Origin: Undibacterium sp.
GTDB lineage: Bacteria; Pseudomonadota; Gammaproteobacteria; Burkholderiales; Burkholderiaceae_D
DNA: 64,000 nt
Assembly: GCA_030645915.1 (NCBI GenBank)
Contig: JAUSNO010000010.1
Span: 1-64,000, forward strand
Reading direction: 5' to 3'
The stretch's first letter is position 1. The number at the start of each line of letters is the position of its first letter. Shown here piece by piece: positions 1-8,939 of the stretch. The notes below the pieces were generated by a model, which had not been told where the DNA came from, did no database searches, and saw only the letters and a list, made by a program, of their open reading frames with translations. Position numbers and translations under genes: made by a program.

Positions 1-36
1 ATAACGTTGTTTGGCATTGATATGGCTGAATTTCAT
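1..36 (-). CDS. 5' end of an unidentified gene running off the left edge
   Basis: On the minus strand an ATG at 36 follows an AAGGAAA ribosome-binding site about six bases upstream and opens a frame that stays open to the window edge (MKFSHINAKQRY). Only 12 codons are visible, so no family can be assigned. The start is supported by the Shine-Dalgarno match and by a hairpin just upstream (61-97) that would lie in its leader. It is co-directional with the RraA-like gene, but 180 bases separate them. Confidence 0.45.
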   Translation of the reverse strand, partial: MKFSHINAKQRY

Positions 37-60
37 TGCGATTTCCTTGGTTTGGGAACA

Positions 61-97
61 CTACAAAGGTACTTCCGTACCTCGAAAACCTTTGTAG
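61..97. promoter_or_regulatory. Nested hairpin upstream of the left-edge gene
   Basis: A perfect 10-base inverted repeat (CTACAAAGGT at 61-70 and ACCTTTGTAG at 88-97) encloses a second, mutually exclusive hairpin GGTAC-TTCC-GTACC. The plus-strand copy is followed by TTTTG, so it could act as a plus-strand terminator. On the minus strand it would fall in the leader of the gene starting at 36. Which role applies cannot be decided from sequence. Confidence 0.35.
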
Positions 98-115
98 TTT
101 TGTTCCTTTTACCGT

Positions 116-180
116 CGCAATTCGAACTTTAATTCGCAAGACAGGCTCAAGACCCGCATGAACAGTGCGTGTCTGACATG
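116..180 (+). repeat. Degenerate copy of the REP-like palindrome family (copy a)
   Basis: The right half (ACAGGCTCAAGACC, CGCATGAACAGTGCGTG, then a GACATGCTCATT end) aligns well with the copy at 54652-54712. The left arm is decayed, with only CGCAATTCG recognisable. It lies between the 3' end of the RraA-like gene and the left-edge gene. Confidence 0.5.
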
Positions 181-217
181 CTCATTATTGAATTTCAAGA
201 ACCCGTCGACGCCATAT

Positions 218-712
218 TCATAGCAACGCCTGCCTGGCTACCAGCACGCCGTCCATATCGGCATAGATCCAGTCACCGGGATTGATCGCAATGCCAGCGA
301 TGGCGATGCGCAGGCCACTCTCGCCGCCGCCTTTTTTTACGCTACGCAAAGGCATGCTTGCCAGCGCGCGTACACCAATGTTGCACTGGCTAATTTCTTC
401 CACATCACGGATGCAGCCATTGACGACAATCCCGGCCCAGCCGTTGGTTTCGGCCAGCTTGGCCAGATTGCCGCCGACCAGCGCGCAACGAAAGCTGCCG
501 CCACCGTCGATCACAAGCACATGGCCGTTGCCCGGCGTTTCCAACAATGTGCGGACCATGCCGTTGTCTTCAAACACCTTGAGCGTGGTAGCGGGGCCAC
601 AGAATTGCACATAACGGCCAAAGCGCATGAAAATCGGCGGGAAGACGGATAAATCGCCGGAAATCAGCTTGTCGTCGTTGCTGTCGCAGATATCGCAGGT
701 AGAGAAAGTCAT
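218..712 (-). CDS. RraA-family protein (RNase E regulator-like or HMG-type aldolase)
   Basis: The 164-residue product has the RraA/demethylmenaquinone-methyltransferase-like fold signature: a GGGSFR stretch (about 70-75), NGWAGIVVNG (90-99) and the RD pair at 102-103, followed by GDWIYADMDGV (146-156). The family includes both RraA, which inhibits RNase E, and class II 4-hydroxy-4-methyl-2-oxoglutarate aldolases, in which the GxxRD motif contributes to metal and substrate binding. Because that motif is intact, aldolase activity is possible. The ATG at 712 was chosen because AAAGGA lies eight bases upstream; an in-frame start at 754 lacks such a site. It follows the MFS gene by 45 bases on the same strand, so the two may be co-transcribed. 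Confidence 0.85.
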   Translation of the reverse strand: MTFSTCDICDSNDDKLISGDLSVFPPIFMRFGRYVQFCGPATTLKVFEDNGMVRTLLETPGNGHVLVIDGGGSFRCALVGGNLAKLAETNGWAGIVVNGCIRDVEEISQCNIGVRALASMPLRSVKKGGGESGLRIAIAGIAINPGDWIYADMDGVLVARQALL

Positions 713-757
713 GCTGTGTCCTTTAAAAAAACAATACGCCATTCTACTTAGCAAATT

Positions 758-1993
758 TTACGCCGCCAATGCCCTGGCGCGCGTATTTGATCCGACGTTA
801 ACCGCTGTCATGATCGCCAGCACCTGAAATACGCCTACACAGACAAACACCCAGGACGGATGATGGGCATCCATCACTGCGCCAAATAGCAAAGGCGCAA
901 AGGCAAGTCCGGTATCGAGACCGGAATACACCACGCCATACACACGGCCAGTGGCATTCTTGGGTGCCGCAGCGCGGATCAGCAAATCGCGCGATGGGCC
1001 GGCCACGCCGGAACCAAAGCCTATCGCGCCCATCAGGATGACTGCGATGAAAGCATTGACCCACCCCGTCGCCAGCAATAGAGACAAGGCGCCGGCAACC
1101 GAGAAAGCGATGGTGATGGTTCTGTCATGATGCGTAGTTTTCGATGCGAGATAACCGCCCCACAACATGCCTGCGGCAGAAGCGAGCATGTAAGCGGTAT
1201 AAGCCGAGGTCGCCCACGCCAGCGACATGCCATACAGATCGCGCAAGCCGGCGGAAGAAAAGCTTTGTATGCCACCGAGCGCCATGGCGATCATGAAGAA
1301 GAAGCCAAAACACATCCAGACCGCCGGCAGTCGCATGAAATCGAGTGTGCCGCCACTCGCTTGCACGGATTGTGCATGCGCGGCGAGTGCCGGATGCGGC
1401 ACATCTTCAGGCTGCAAGACATCCCGGTACATCAGCAATAGTGCCAATACGATCAAAGGCAGGAAGGCAGCCGCGAACAAGGCCGTACGCCAGTCGAACA
1501 AGCCCGCCAGGGTCACCAGAAAAACCGGGGCGGCAGCCCAACCGAGGTTGCCGCTGATACCGTGGATAGAGAACGCATACCCAAGTCGCGCGGTGGAAAC
1601 ACGCTTATTGAGAATGGTGAAGTCGGATGGATGAAATACGCTGTTGCCCAAGCCTGCGATCATCGAGCCAGCCAGTAACATGGCGTAATTCTGCGCATAC
1701 GATAAGACCAATGCAGAAACGGCGAGGCAGCCAATGCCAAAAAATAATACCGCACGCGCACCGAGTTTATCCACCACAAAACCAGCCAGCGCCTGGCCGA
1801 TGCCGGAGACGATAAAGAAGACACTCATCAGCAAACCCAACTCGGCGTAGGACAATGCAAAGGCTTCCTTCAGCCAGGGAAAAAGTGGCGCCAGTATCAT
1901 GTGAAAAAAATGCGAAATACCGTGCGCCACGCCTACCAGAGTGATCACCAGGGCATCCTGTTTCAAATTCGTTTTTATTTCAGCAGTTGTCAT
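758..1993 (-). CDS. MFS transporter, Fsr/YbfB-like exporter
   Basis: This protein of about 411 residues has the hydrophobic pattern of a 12-helix major facilitator, with the loop 2-3 motif GFVVDKLGAR near residue 75 and a second-half arginine loop. The opening VGVAHGISHFFH and the glycine-rich helices resemble fosmidomycin-resistance-type efflux proteins; that subgroup is a recollection, not a search. The start is ATG at 1993, with a GTG codon directly before it at 1996; AGAG upstream serves either. The AraC-type gene diverges from it across a short intergenic region, the usual arrangement of a transporter and its own regulator. The substrate is unknown. Confidence 0.85.
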   Translation of the reverse strand: MTTAEIKTNLKQDALVITLVGVAHGISHFFHMILAPLFPWLKEAFALSYAELGLLMSVFFIVSGIGQALAGFVVDKLGARAVLFFGIGCLAVSALVLSYAQNYAMLLAGSMIAGLGNSVFHPSDFTILNKRVSTARLGYAFSIHGISGNLGWAAAPVFLVTLAGLFDWRTALFAAAFLPLIVLALLLMYRDVLQPEDVPHPALAAHAQSVQASGGTLDFMRLPAVWMCFGFFFMIAMALGGIQSFSSAGLRDLYGMSLAWATSAYTAYMLASAAGMLWGGYLASKTTHHDRTITIAFSVAGALSLLLATGWVNAFIAVILMGAIGFGSGVAGPSRDLLIRAAAPKNATGRVYGVVYSGLDTGLAFAPLLFGAVMDAHHPSWVFVCVGVFQVLAIMTAVNVGSNTRARALAA

Positions 1994-2060
1994 CACAGAC
2001 TCTTTTTGTTGAGGGTTAGACGGAGTGTAAGCAATAAAGCAGAGGCTGTTTTAAGATAAA

Positions 2061-2088
2061 ATGACATTGTTTGTCGCAAAAACGTCAT
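2061..2088. promoter_or_regulatory. Candidate operator between the MFS and AraC genes
   Basis: ATGAC at 2061-2065 and GTCAT at 2084-2088 form an inverted repeat, with an internal GTCG, in the divergent intergenic region. AraC proteins often bind direct repeats instead, so this is only a candidate. Confidence 0.25.
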
Positions 2089-2127
2089 CACCTTCTTTTC
2101 TTTCACCTTTACTTTCACTGTTCCATC

Positions 2128-2913
2128 ATGGGCCACGCACCGATCACCCACACGGGCAAACCGCCAGTCCGATTATTCCCGACCAAAGAACGCCCGGTCA
2201 GGGTGGTGGCGCGCAACCTGGCAGCCGACGAGTTATTGCTGGCGCACCGCCACCCGTGGGCGCAGGTCACTTATGCCCAGGATGGCGTGATTCAGGTATT
2301 GGCCAATCAGCAGACCTGGTTTGTACCGCCGCTGCGTGCCATCTGGATACCGGCCGGCGTCGAGCATGAGGTACGCACGCTGGAAAAAGCACAGCTGCGT
2401 GCCATCTATGTTGATGAGCATGTGGTACCGATTGCAGGCGATCAATGCGTGGTGCTGGAGGTATCGACGCTGATGCGAGAACTGGTGCGAACCCTGACAG
2501 CATTAGATCAGCCGGGATCGCGTGAGGAACATTTGGTCGCTACCTTGCTAGACGAGCTGGCGCTGGCAGAAAGCCTGCCGATGAGCGTGGCGATGCCCGG
2601 CGATAAGCGTTTGAGGGCCTTATGCGAAAGCCTGCTGGCCGACCCGGCATCCCATTTGACCCTGCATGATTTTTCCAGGCAAGTGGGCGCATCTGAACGT
2701 ACGCTGGCACGCTTGTTTGAACGCGAGCTGGGCATGAGTTTTGGCATGTGGCGCCAGCAAATGCGTCTGGCACGCGCCGCGCCCTTGATCGCCAGTGGAT
2801 TGCCCTTGTCTGCCGTGGCAGCAGAGCTGGGCTACGCCAGCCAATCGGCATTTTCTGCCATGTTCAAGAAAACCTTCGGCAAATCTCCATCAGAATTTTT
2901 CAGAACATCCTAA
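2128..2913 (+). CDS. AraC-family transcriptional regulator with N-terminal cupin
   Basis: The 261-residue product has an N-terminal cupin-like ligand domain (HRHPWAQVTYAQDG near residues 35-50, PAGVEHEV near 80) and a C-terminal double helix-turn-helix. The first helix pair runs LTLHDFSRQVGASERTLARL and the second contains AAELGYASQSAFSAMFKK, followed by the GKSPSEF end typical of AraC proteins. It is like NimR/YeaM-type regulators, which control an adjacent MFS exporter. ATG at 2128 is preferred over an upstream TTG at 2071 because the alignable protein starts there, though no good ribosome-binding site is visible. The likely target is the divergent MFS gene. Confidence 0.87.
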   Translation: MGHAPITHTGKPPVRLFPTKERPVRVVARNLAADELLLAHRHPWAQVTYAQDGVIQVLANQQTWFVPPLRAIWIPAGVEHEVRTLEKAQLRAIYVDEHVVPIAGDQCVVLEVSTLMRELVRTLTALDQPGSREEHLVATLLDELALAESLPMSVAMPGDKRLRALCESLLADPASHLTLHDFSRQVGASERTLARLFERELGMSFGMWRQQMRLARAAPLIASGLPLSAVAAELGYASQSAFSAMFKKTFGKSPSEFFRTS

Positions 2914-2951
2914 GGCACTTGTTGCAAGCGCTGTGCTTTAACCATATTTTC

Positions 2952-2973
2952 CAATGGAAATTCTGGGTTTAAT
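2952..2973 (+). repeat. Solo sequence resembling the end of foldback element C
   Basis: The stretch CAATGGAAATTCTGGGTTTAAT resembles the right end of the element at 26918-27101 at about 18 of 22 positions. No partner arm was found nearby. It overlaps the stop codon of the diguanylate cyclase gene. Confidence 0.3.
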
Positions 2974-4738
2974 GCGCATCGACCTCCGCCTTACGGCGTT
3001 TTTTCTCATCGAACATTCTTCCATCGGCTACCCGCAACAGGATATCAATTTCCTGGCCGTCAACAGGATAAATGGCGACACCGATAGAGGCGCTGATATA
3101 GCCGGCATGGCCGCTGCCAAGATCAATGGGCGCTTCCAGTTTTTCGCGTATCTTGTTGCACAGCTGCTTGATGAACGCGATGTCTTGCACGCCATGCAGA
3201 TACACCACGAACTCGTCCCCGCCAAAGCGCGCGGCAGCATCGTCCTTACGAATGGTAGAACGCAGGCGTTTGGCGGCCTCAACCAGCACCATGTCGCCCG
3301 CTGCGTGCCCGAAGGCGTCATTAATCGCTTTGAAATGATCAAGATCCATATACAGCAGCGTGAATTGCCCATCTTGCTGATCCGTAGCACGTCGGCGTTT
3401 AAAATCAATTTGAGAAATAAACGTGTCACGGTTGAGCAATTGCGTTAACGCATCGGTGCGTAAATGTTTTTCCATGTCCTGCAAGCTTTCCGCCAAGACA
3501 CCAATTTCATCCTGCCGATGAATATTCAAGCCTTGAAACGGCTCGCCAGTGCCGATGTTACGCGCAGCATCTGCCAGCTTATGAATATCGGCAACGGTCC
3601 AGCGCAAAATCGCATAGCCTATACCACACATTAACAAGATCACGCTCCAGCCCAGAAACATGCTGCGTGTGGTCATGCTGTTCGATTCAACCCGTAAGGA
3701 TGCACGTGGCACCACGATCACACTGACCCACTGTAATCCTTCATCATTCTTCAGCAGCGTCGCCGCAAGTTGCAGTTGCTGTTGTTCACCCTCGATTATT
3801 TGCAACAGTGGTTTACCGGGCGTAAGCAGGTTCATCATGTTTTGCCGTACATGCCTGGCACCGGCGCGCATGATTGCAGAAACGCTTTCGGTGGCCGCTT
3901 GCCGCTTCAAGGTAGTGTCATTGACACGCGTGTAAGGAATTTCGCTCAGCGATGTCGCCACCAGTTCATCTGATTTTTCCATGATAAAAGCCACGCCGTT
4001 GATAGGAAGTGGCATTTTTTGTAAAAAAATGGTGAGCTGCTTAAGCGACAGATCGGTTGCCACCACTCCCGTCACTTCCACGGCACCAGACTGGGCGTTA
4101 TCTGCCGGCGTATGTGCCGGCCTATACACCGGCTTACTGAGAGTCAATAAAGGGACCTGGCTGGTAAAATCAATATAAACCTGTGACCAGCAAGGTTTGC
4201 CTTGCTGGACCGCATTGACATACCAGGGACGCTGCTTTGCTTCGAATTGGTCGCTGCGTAACAGGGCAATTTTCTGGTGCGGCCCGGACATGCTGTAAAC
4301 ATGACTTTCGCTGGCGCCTGGCTGACGATAACGCACTTCAACCAGGCCGTGCGACAACATGCGTTTTACACTGACAAATCCGCCATCTTCAGCCCCAAAA
4401 TAGGCAAGATGATTAATTTCCGGAAACAAGCCGGTTGCTATCCATAAGCGCTCTTCAATTTGCGACAGATCACCAGGGATCGTCAGCCGGATCCGGAACT
4501 GTTTATCAGCCATAGCAAGGCTTTCCGGTGCCACGGCATTGAGAATGACATGCGCACTAGAAAGATGACGCTCGACATTGCCCTGAATACGGTAACTGAT
4601 CGCATCAAGGGTTTTTTGTGCAACGGCATCCGTTACGTCTTCTCCGGAACGGTACAACACCCAGCTGATCATCGCCGCCAGGCTCATCATCAGGATCAGA
4701 AAAGGAATAAAAAAAATGCGTAAAAGGGAAGTCTTCAT
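2969..4738 (-). CDS. Membrane diguanylate cyclase with periplasmic dCache-type sensor
   Basis: The product is about 589 residues: a membrane segment near 6-26, a large extracytoplasmic domain to about 340 with dCache features (RPWYVNAVQQG), a second membrane segment near 355-378, a HAMP-like linker (VADIHKLADAARNIGTGE) and a C-terminal GGDEF domain. The active-site motif GGDEF is intact near 506-510 and the inhibitory RxxD site (RKDD) lies five residues before it, so an active, product-inhibited enzyme making c-di-GMP is expected. ATG at 4738 is preferred over TTG at 4747. It converges with the AraC gene. The signal sensed is unknown. Confidence 0.93.
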   Translation of the reverse strand: MKTSLLRIFFIPFLILMMSLAAMISWVLYRSGEDVTDAVAQKTLDAISYRIQGNVERHLSSAHVILNAVAPESLAMADKQFRIRLTIPGDLSQIEERLWIATGLFPEINHLAYFGAEDGGFVSVKRMLSHGLVEVRYRQPGASESHVYSMSGPHQKIALLRSDQFEAKQRPWYVNAVQQGKPCWSQVYIDFTSQVPLLTLSKPVYRPAHTPADNAQSGAVEVTGVVATDLSLKQLTIFLQKMPLPINGVAFIMEKSDELVATSLSEIPYTRVNDTTLKRQAATESVSAIMRAGARHVRQNMMNLLTPGKPLLQIIEGEQQQLQLAATLLKNDEGLQWVSVIVVPRASLRVESNSMTTRSMFLGWSVILLMCGIGYAILRWTVADIHKLADAARNIGTGEPFQGLNIHRQDEIGVLAESLQDMEKHLRTDALTQLLNRDTFISQIDFKRRRATDQQDGQFTLLYMDLDHFKAINDAFGHAAGDMVLVEAAKRLRSTIRKDDAAARFGGDEFVVYLHGVQDIAFIKQLCNKIREKLEAPIDLGSGHAGYISASIGVAIYPVDGQEIDILLRVADGRMFDEKKRRKAEVDAH

Positions 4739-5153
4739 TAATCGCAAAAATCAATTAAAAGTTATTAATAAGAGAACAACACAGCAATCTGTTCATTTTG
4801 CTATTTTCTATAGAAAATGTAGCCTCTACTTTCAGAATAGACGATCCAGCTGAGAAAGCGCTGCAATGTCGCTACATTGCCCTCACTTTTGTCTGAGTTT
4901 GCACAAACACAAAGCAAAAAAACATTACATCAGGAAATGCCGATCGCTAAACACGAGGCGCGTTGAGCAAGATGATTGACGGTAGGCGGCAGATCCATAG
5001 ATACTTCGGATGCGCCGTTTTTATCGAGCGCATGCATTCCCTGACGAAGCGCTATTCACTCAGCAAATGAACGTCTATCCCGACAACAAATTGACGACAT
5101 AAAATCAGCTCAATTTGATGAGTTACCAACTTAAATTGCAACCAGGTTCTCCC
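4739..5153. other. Intergenic region without a recognised gene
   Basis: About 415 bases, AT-rich near the diguanylate cyclase start. It must hold the divergent promoters of that gene and the DUF6445 gene. Small inverted repeats are present (for example TGCAATGT/ACATTGC around 4863-4880), but no convincing ORF or RNA was seen. Confidence 0.5.
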
Positions 5154-5861
5154 ATGTTTCCACTCCCTAGTTCTCAGACCGCCCTCCCTCCGATAGGCAA
5201 AGGTGCGCCGACGCTGCCTTACGAACCGCTTGAGCATGGCAAGAATTATTGGGTCGTCGACAATGTGCTCGCTAATGCCGAGGAAATAGCGGAACGTTGT
5301 TTTACTTATCCACAATGGGAATATGGCGCGCCCTATCAGCCAGAATCCTGGCCGGGCATGCGCTTTCATGGGGCGTTGAACCAGGCCGAACTCGACCGTA
5401 TTGAGACATTGGTCAAATCACTGGTAGGCAAAGATAAGTTATGGATGGAACAGCCGCCTGGCGGTTTGCGCCTTGATTGTAATGTGGCGCAACTGGTCGG
5501 TGAAAAAGAAAGTTCACCCCATCCGCATACCGACAGCCGCACACTTTGCCGCTATGCCTGCGTGATTTATTTGAGCCCCAATCCGCCCCCCGGTTCCGGC
5601 ACCAGCTTTTGCCGCCTGCGTTATCCGAACGGTGCCATCGGCGGCAATATGGTGGGCGCCCCACACAACAATTTGGTCGATGCATTGAAAGTGCGCGGCT
5701 TGCCGATAGAAGCCTGGTACGAAGATATGCGGGTAGAAAACGTCTTTAACCGCATGATTTTGTACAAGGCTAATTTTGTCCACTGCGCTACGGGTTACTT
5801 CGGTAATGAAATGCGCGAAAAACGCCTGACTACGGTATTTTTCTGGATGACTGAAGATTGA
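5154..5861 (+). CDS. DUF6445 family protein, 2-oxoglutarate/Fe(II) dioxygenase-like
   Basis: The product is about 235 residues. It contains HPHTDSRTLC, which supplies the HxD part of a double-stranded beta-helix metal site, then YLSPNPPPGSGTSF, and a late histidine in NFVHCATGYFG. This matches the layout of Fe(II)/2-oxoglutarate oxygenases and the family I recall as DUF6445. Substrate and pathway are unknown. ATG at 5154 has AGG about ten bases upstream; another ATG at 5118 would add 12 residues, so the start is uncertain. It converges on clpB and shares a bidirectional terminator with it. Confidence 0.75.
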   Translation: MFPLPSSQTALPPIGKGAPTLPYEPLEHGKNYWVVDNVLANAEEIAERCFTYPQWEYGAPYQPESWPGMRFHGALNQAELDRIETLVKSLVGKDKLWMEQPPGGLRLDCNVAQLVGEKESSPHPHTDSRTLCRYACVIYLSPNPPPGSGTSFCRLRYPNGAIGGNMVGAPHNNLVDALKVRGLPIEAWYEDMRVENVFNRMILYKANFVHCATGYFGNEMREKRLTTVFFWMTED

Positions 5862-5910
5862 TGGCACGACAATATCCAGGAACGACAAACAACTTTACCT
5901 GAACCAAGAT

Positions 5911-5945
5911 TAAAAAAGGGCAATGCCTCGGCATTGCCCTTTCTC
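5911..5945. terminator. Bidirectional rho-independent terminator
   Basis: The stem AGGGCAATGC / GCATTGCCCT with a CTCG loop is preceded by six A and followed by TTTCTC. The minus-strand reading, with a TTTTTT tail, serves clpB; the plus-strand reading serves the DUF6445 gene. Confidence 0.9.
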
Positions 5946-5965
5946 ATTGGTGATGCATTCAGCGA

Positions 5966-8551
5966 TCACTCCGCTTTTTTAAAGACCAGATTACCGTTCT
6001 CGACATCGACCGCGATCACATCTTTCGGCCCAAACTTCCCTTGCAAGATCATTTTCGACAGGCTGTTCTCAATCTCCTGCTGAATCGCCCGCTTCAACGG
6101 TCTTGCACCATACACAGGATCAAATCCGGCCTCGGCAATCTTTTCTAATGCGGCGTCACTGACCTGCAAGCCCATCTCCATTTGCGCCAGACGCTTGCCA
6201 AGTACATCAAGCTGAATCTTGGCAATCGAAGCGATGTTCTTGGCATCGAGTGCGTGGAACACGACGATCTCATCAATACGGTTAATGAACTCAGGACGGA
6301 AGTGCGCTTTGACTTCGCCCATCACCGCCATCTTGATTACCGCAGGGTCACTGCCTTCCATGGCCTGTATCTGGTGCGAACCAAGATTGGACGTCATCAC
6401 GATCACGGTATTTTTAAAATCTACCGTGCGCCCTTGCCCATCCGTCATGCGGCCATCATCGAGCACTTGCAACAAGACATTGAACACATCGTGATGCGCT
6501 TTCTCCACTTCATCGAGCAAGATCACGCTATACGGCTTGCGGCGCACCGCTTCGGTCAGATAGCCACCCTCTTCATAACCCACATAACCCGGTGGCGCAC
6601 CAATCAATCTGGCGACCGAATGTTTCTCCATGAATTCGCTCATATCGATACGGATCAGCGATTCTTCGGTATCAAACATGAACCCTGCCAAGGCCTTGCA
6701 CAGCTCGGTTTTACCGACGCCAGTTGGCCCCAGAAACAGGAACGAGCCATAAGGGCGGCCAGGGTCACCGAGACCGGCACGTGAACGGCGGATCGCATCA
6801 GACACCGCAACGATGGCTTCATGCTGACCGACCACTCGCTTATGTAGCGCATCTTCCATATGCAACAATTTTTCGCGCTCGCCCTGCATCATGCGCGAGA
6901 CCGGAATGCCGGTAGCGCGCGAGACGATCTCGGCGATTTCTTCGGCCCCCACTTGTGTACGCAAAAGCTTGAGCTTGCCGGCACCGGCTTCCTGATTTTT
7001 ATCTGCCTGCTTGAGCTGCGCTTCCAGTTCCGGCATACGGCCATACTGCAACTGCGACATGGTCTGCCAGTCGCCTTTGCGCTTGGCATCTTCCATCTGC
7101 AGACGAATTTTTTCTATCTCTTCCTTGATATGGGTGCTGCCCTGCACGGTAGCTTTTTCAGCCTTCCAGATTTCTTCCAGATCGGCATATTCACGCGATA
7201 ATTTTCCGATTTCATCTTCGATCAGTACCAGACGTTTTTTCGAACCTTCATCTTTCTCGCGCTTGACCGCTTCCTTCTCAATTTTAAGTTGTATCAGGCG
7301 GCGGTCCAGCTTATCCATCACTTCGGGCTTGGAATCAATTTCTATCTTGATCTTGGCGGCCGCTTCGTCGATCAGGTCAATTGCCTTATCCGGCAAGAAA
7401 CGATCGGTAATATAGCGATGCGACAATTCTGCCGCCGCGACTATCGCCGGATCGGTAATATCGACGCCGTGATGGACTTCGTATTTTTCCTGCAAACCAC
7501 GCAGGATGGCGATGGTGGCCTCTACTGTTGGTTCATCGACGATGATCTTCTGGAAGCGACGTTCCAGCGCAGCATCTTTTTCTATGTATTTGCGGTATTC
7601 ATCGAGCGTAGTCGCGCCCACGCAATGCAGCTCGCCACGCGCCAGGGCGGGCTTGAGCATATTGCCGGCATCCATTGCACCTTCTGCCTTGCCGGCGCCG
7701 ACCATGGTGTGCAGCTCATCGATGAAGACGATGGTCTGGCCTTCGTCCATGGCGATTTCTTTAAGCACGGCCTTCAACCGCTCTTCAAACTCGCCGCGGA
7801 CCTTGGCACCGGCCAGCAAGGCTGCCATATCGAGCGACAAGACACGTTTTGACTTCAGGCTATCAGGCACTTCGCCATTGACGATACGCTGCGCCAGACC
7901 TTCCACAATCGCGGTCTTGCCCACGCCAGGCTCACCAATTAACACAGGATTATTTTTGCTGCGGCGCTGCAGGATTTGAATCGCACGACGAATCTCGTCG
8001 TCACGCCCGATGACGGGATCGAGCTTGCCGAGACGTGCGCGCTCAGTGAGATCCATCGTGTATTTCTTGAGCGCTTCGCGCTGGCCTTCAGCTTCCTGGC
8101 TATCGACATTGCCACCGCCGCGCACCGCGCTGATGGCAGTTTCCAATGCCTTGCGCGTCAGGCCGTTTTCACGCACCTGTTTGCCGGCTTCCGATTTATC
8201 ATCGACCAGCGCCAGCAGGATCATTTCGCTGGCGAGGAACTGGTCGCCGCGTTTCTGCGACTCTTTTTCTGCCAGATTGAGCAAACCCGTCAGCTCGCGC
8301 CCGATTTGCACCTGACCGTCGGTACCGGTGACTTTAGGCAGGCGATCAAGCGCACTCTTGAGGCCATTGGTGAGGCTGACAACGTTGACGCCGGCGCGCT
8401 GTAACAATGAGCGGGCACTGCCGTCATCCTGATTCAGTAAAGCGAGTAATAAATGTACCGGCTCTATATATTGGTTGTCATTGCCAACCGCCTGACTTTG
8501 CGCATCGGCCAGGGCTTCCTGCAATTTGGTCGTTAATTTATCAAGACGCAT
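5966..8551 (-). CDS. clpB: ATP-dependent disaggregase ClpB
   Basis: The 861-residue product is a full-length Hsp100 chaperone: an N-terminal Clp repeat domain (about 1-145), a first AAA+ domain with Walker A GEPGVGKT near 206, a coiled-coil middle domain (about 410-525) and a second AAA+ domain with Walker A GPTGVGKT near 605. It lacks the IGF loop of ClpA/ClpX, as expected for a disaggregase working with DnaK and not with ClpP. The ATG at 8551 has AAGGAG upstream. A heat-shock-type promoter lies just upstream at 8589-8616. Confidence 0.98.
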   Translation of the reverse strand: MRLDKLTTKLQEALADAQSQAVGNDNQYIEPVHLLLALLNQDDGSARSLLQRAGVNVVSLTNGLKSALDRLPKVTGTDGQVQIGRELTGLLNLAEKESQKRGDQFLASEMILLALVDDKSEAGKQVRENGLTRKALETAISAVRGGGNVDSQEAEGQREALKKYTMDLTERARLGKLDPVIGRDDEIRRAIQILQRRSKNNPVLIGEPGVGKTAIVEGLAQRIVNGEVPDSLKSKRVLSLDMAALLAGAKVRGEFEERLKAVLKEIAMDEGQTIVFIDELHTMVGAGKAEGAMDAGNMLKPALARGELHCVGATTLDEYRKYIEKDAALERRFQKIIVDEPTVEATIAILRGLQEKYEVHHGVDITDPAIVAAAELSHRYITDRFLPDKAIDLIDEAAAKIKIEIDSKPEVMDKLDRRLIQLKIEKEAVKREKDEGSKKRLVLIEDEIGKLSREYADLEEIWKAEKATVQGSTHIKEEIEKIRLQMEDAKRKGDWQTMSQLQYGRMPELEAQLKQADKNQEAGAGKLKLLRTQVGAEEIAEIVSRATGIPVSRMMQGEREKLLHMEDALHKRVVGQHEAIVAVSDAIRRSRAGLGDPGRPYGSFLFLGPTGVGKTELCKALAGFMFDTEESLIRIDMSEFMEKHSVARLIGAPPGYVGYEEGGYLTEAVRRKPYSVILLDEVEKAHHDVFNVLLQVLDDGRMTDGQGRTVDFKNTVIVMTSNLGSHQIQAMEGSDPAVIKMAVMGEVKAHFRPEFINRIDEIVVFHALDAKNIASIAKIQLDVLGKRLAQMEMGLQVSDAALEKIAEAGFDPVYGARPLKRAIQQEIENSLSKMILQGKFGPKDVIAVDVENGNLVFKKAE

Positions 8552-8588
8552 AACAGCTCCTTATGGATATTCTGATGTATTACCAGTC

Positions 8589-8616
8589 AGATTAGGATAA
8601 TGGAACGTATTTCAAG
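8589..8616 (-). promoter_or_regulatory. Candidate sigma-32 promoter of clpB
   Basis: On the minus strand CTTGAAA (8616-8610) is followed after 13 bases by CCTAATCT (8596-8589). The sigma-32 consensus is CTTGAAA, a spacer of about 11-16 bases, then CCCCATNT. The -35 matches exactly and the -10 matches at most positions. The clpB start codon lies about 38 bases downstream. Confidence 0.75.
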
Positions 8617-8670
8617 AACAAATCAAACTAAAAACACAGAAACTTTGCGTTGCCGCAAAGATCCGCCAAT

Positions 8671-8930
8671 ATCATCCTAGATTACTTAGTTGGACAGGTT
8701 TAAGTGTGCATTTTTCCGGCTTTCTGGCAAGGCGCGACGACGAAGCAACCTTCACGTTGTTAGGAGGAGCAACGCAGTCCAGAGAGGCGGATGGCCGCCC
8801 CGCGGAAAAATGTGCAATCGAACCTGTAGCGCTCTCACCCAAATGGTGAAAGTGTTAAATGCCATTATTTTCAAATTAATTAAGCACTTATCGAAACTGA
8901 TGAGCGGTCAACTGAGGAATCTAGGATCAT
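8671..8930. repeat. Nested foldback element A, MITE-like
   Basis: An outer imperfect inverted repeat (8671-8695 against 8906-8930, about 20 of 25 positions, core ATCCTAGATT) encloses an inner one: ACAGGTT..TGCATTTTTCCG from 8694 against CGGAAAAATGTGCAATCGAACCTGT ending at 8827. The inner arms continue to pair imperfectly towards CGTTG/CAACG near 8756-8775. An 85-codon open frame across it is judged chance. It separates the clpB promoter from the 3' end of the iminopeptidase gene. Confidence 0.6.
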
Positions 8931-8939
8931 TGGATAGCC

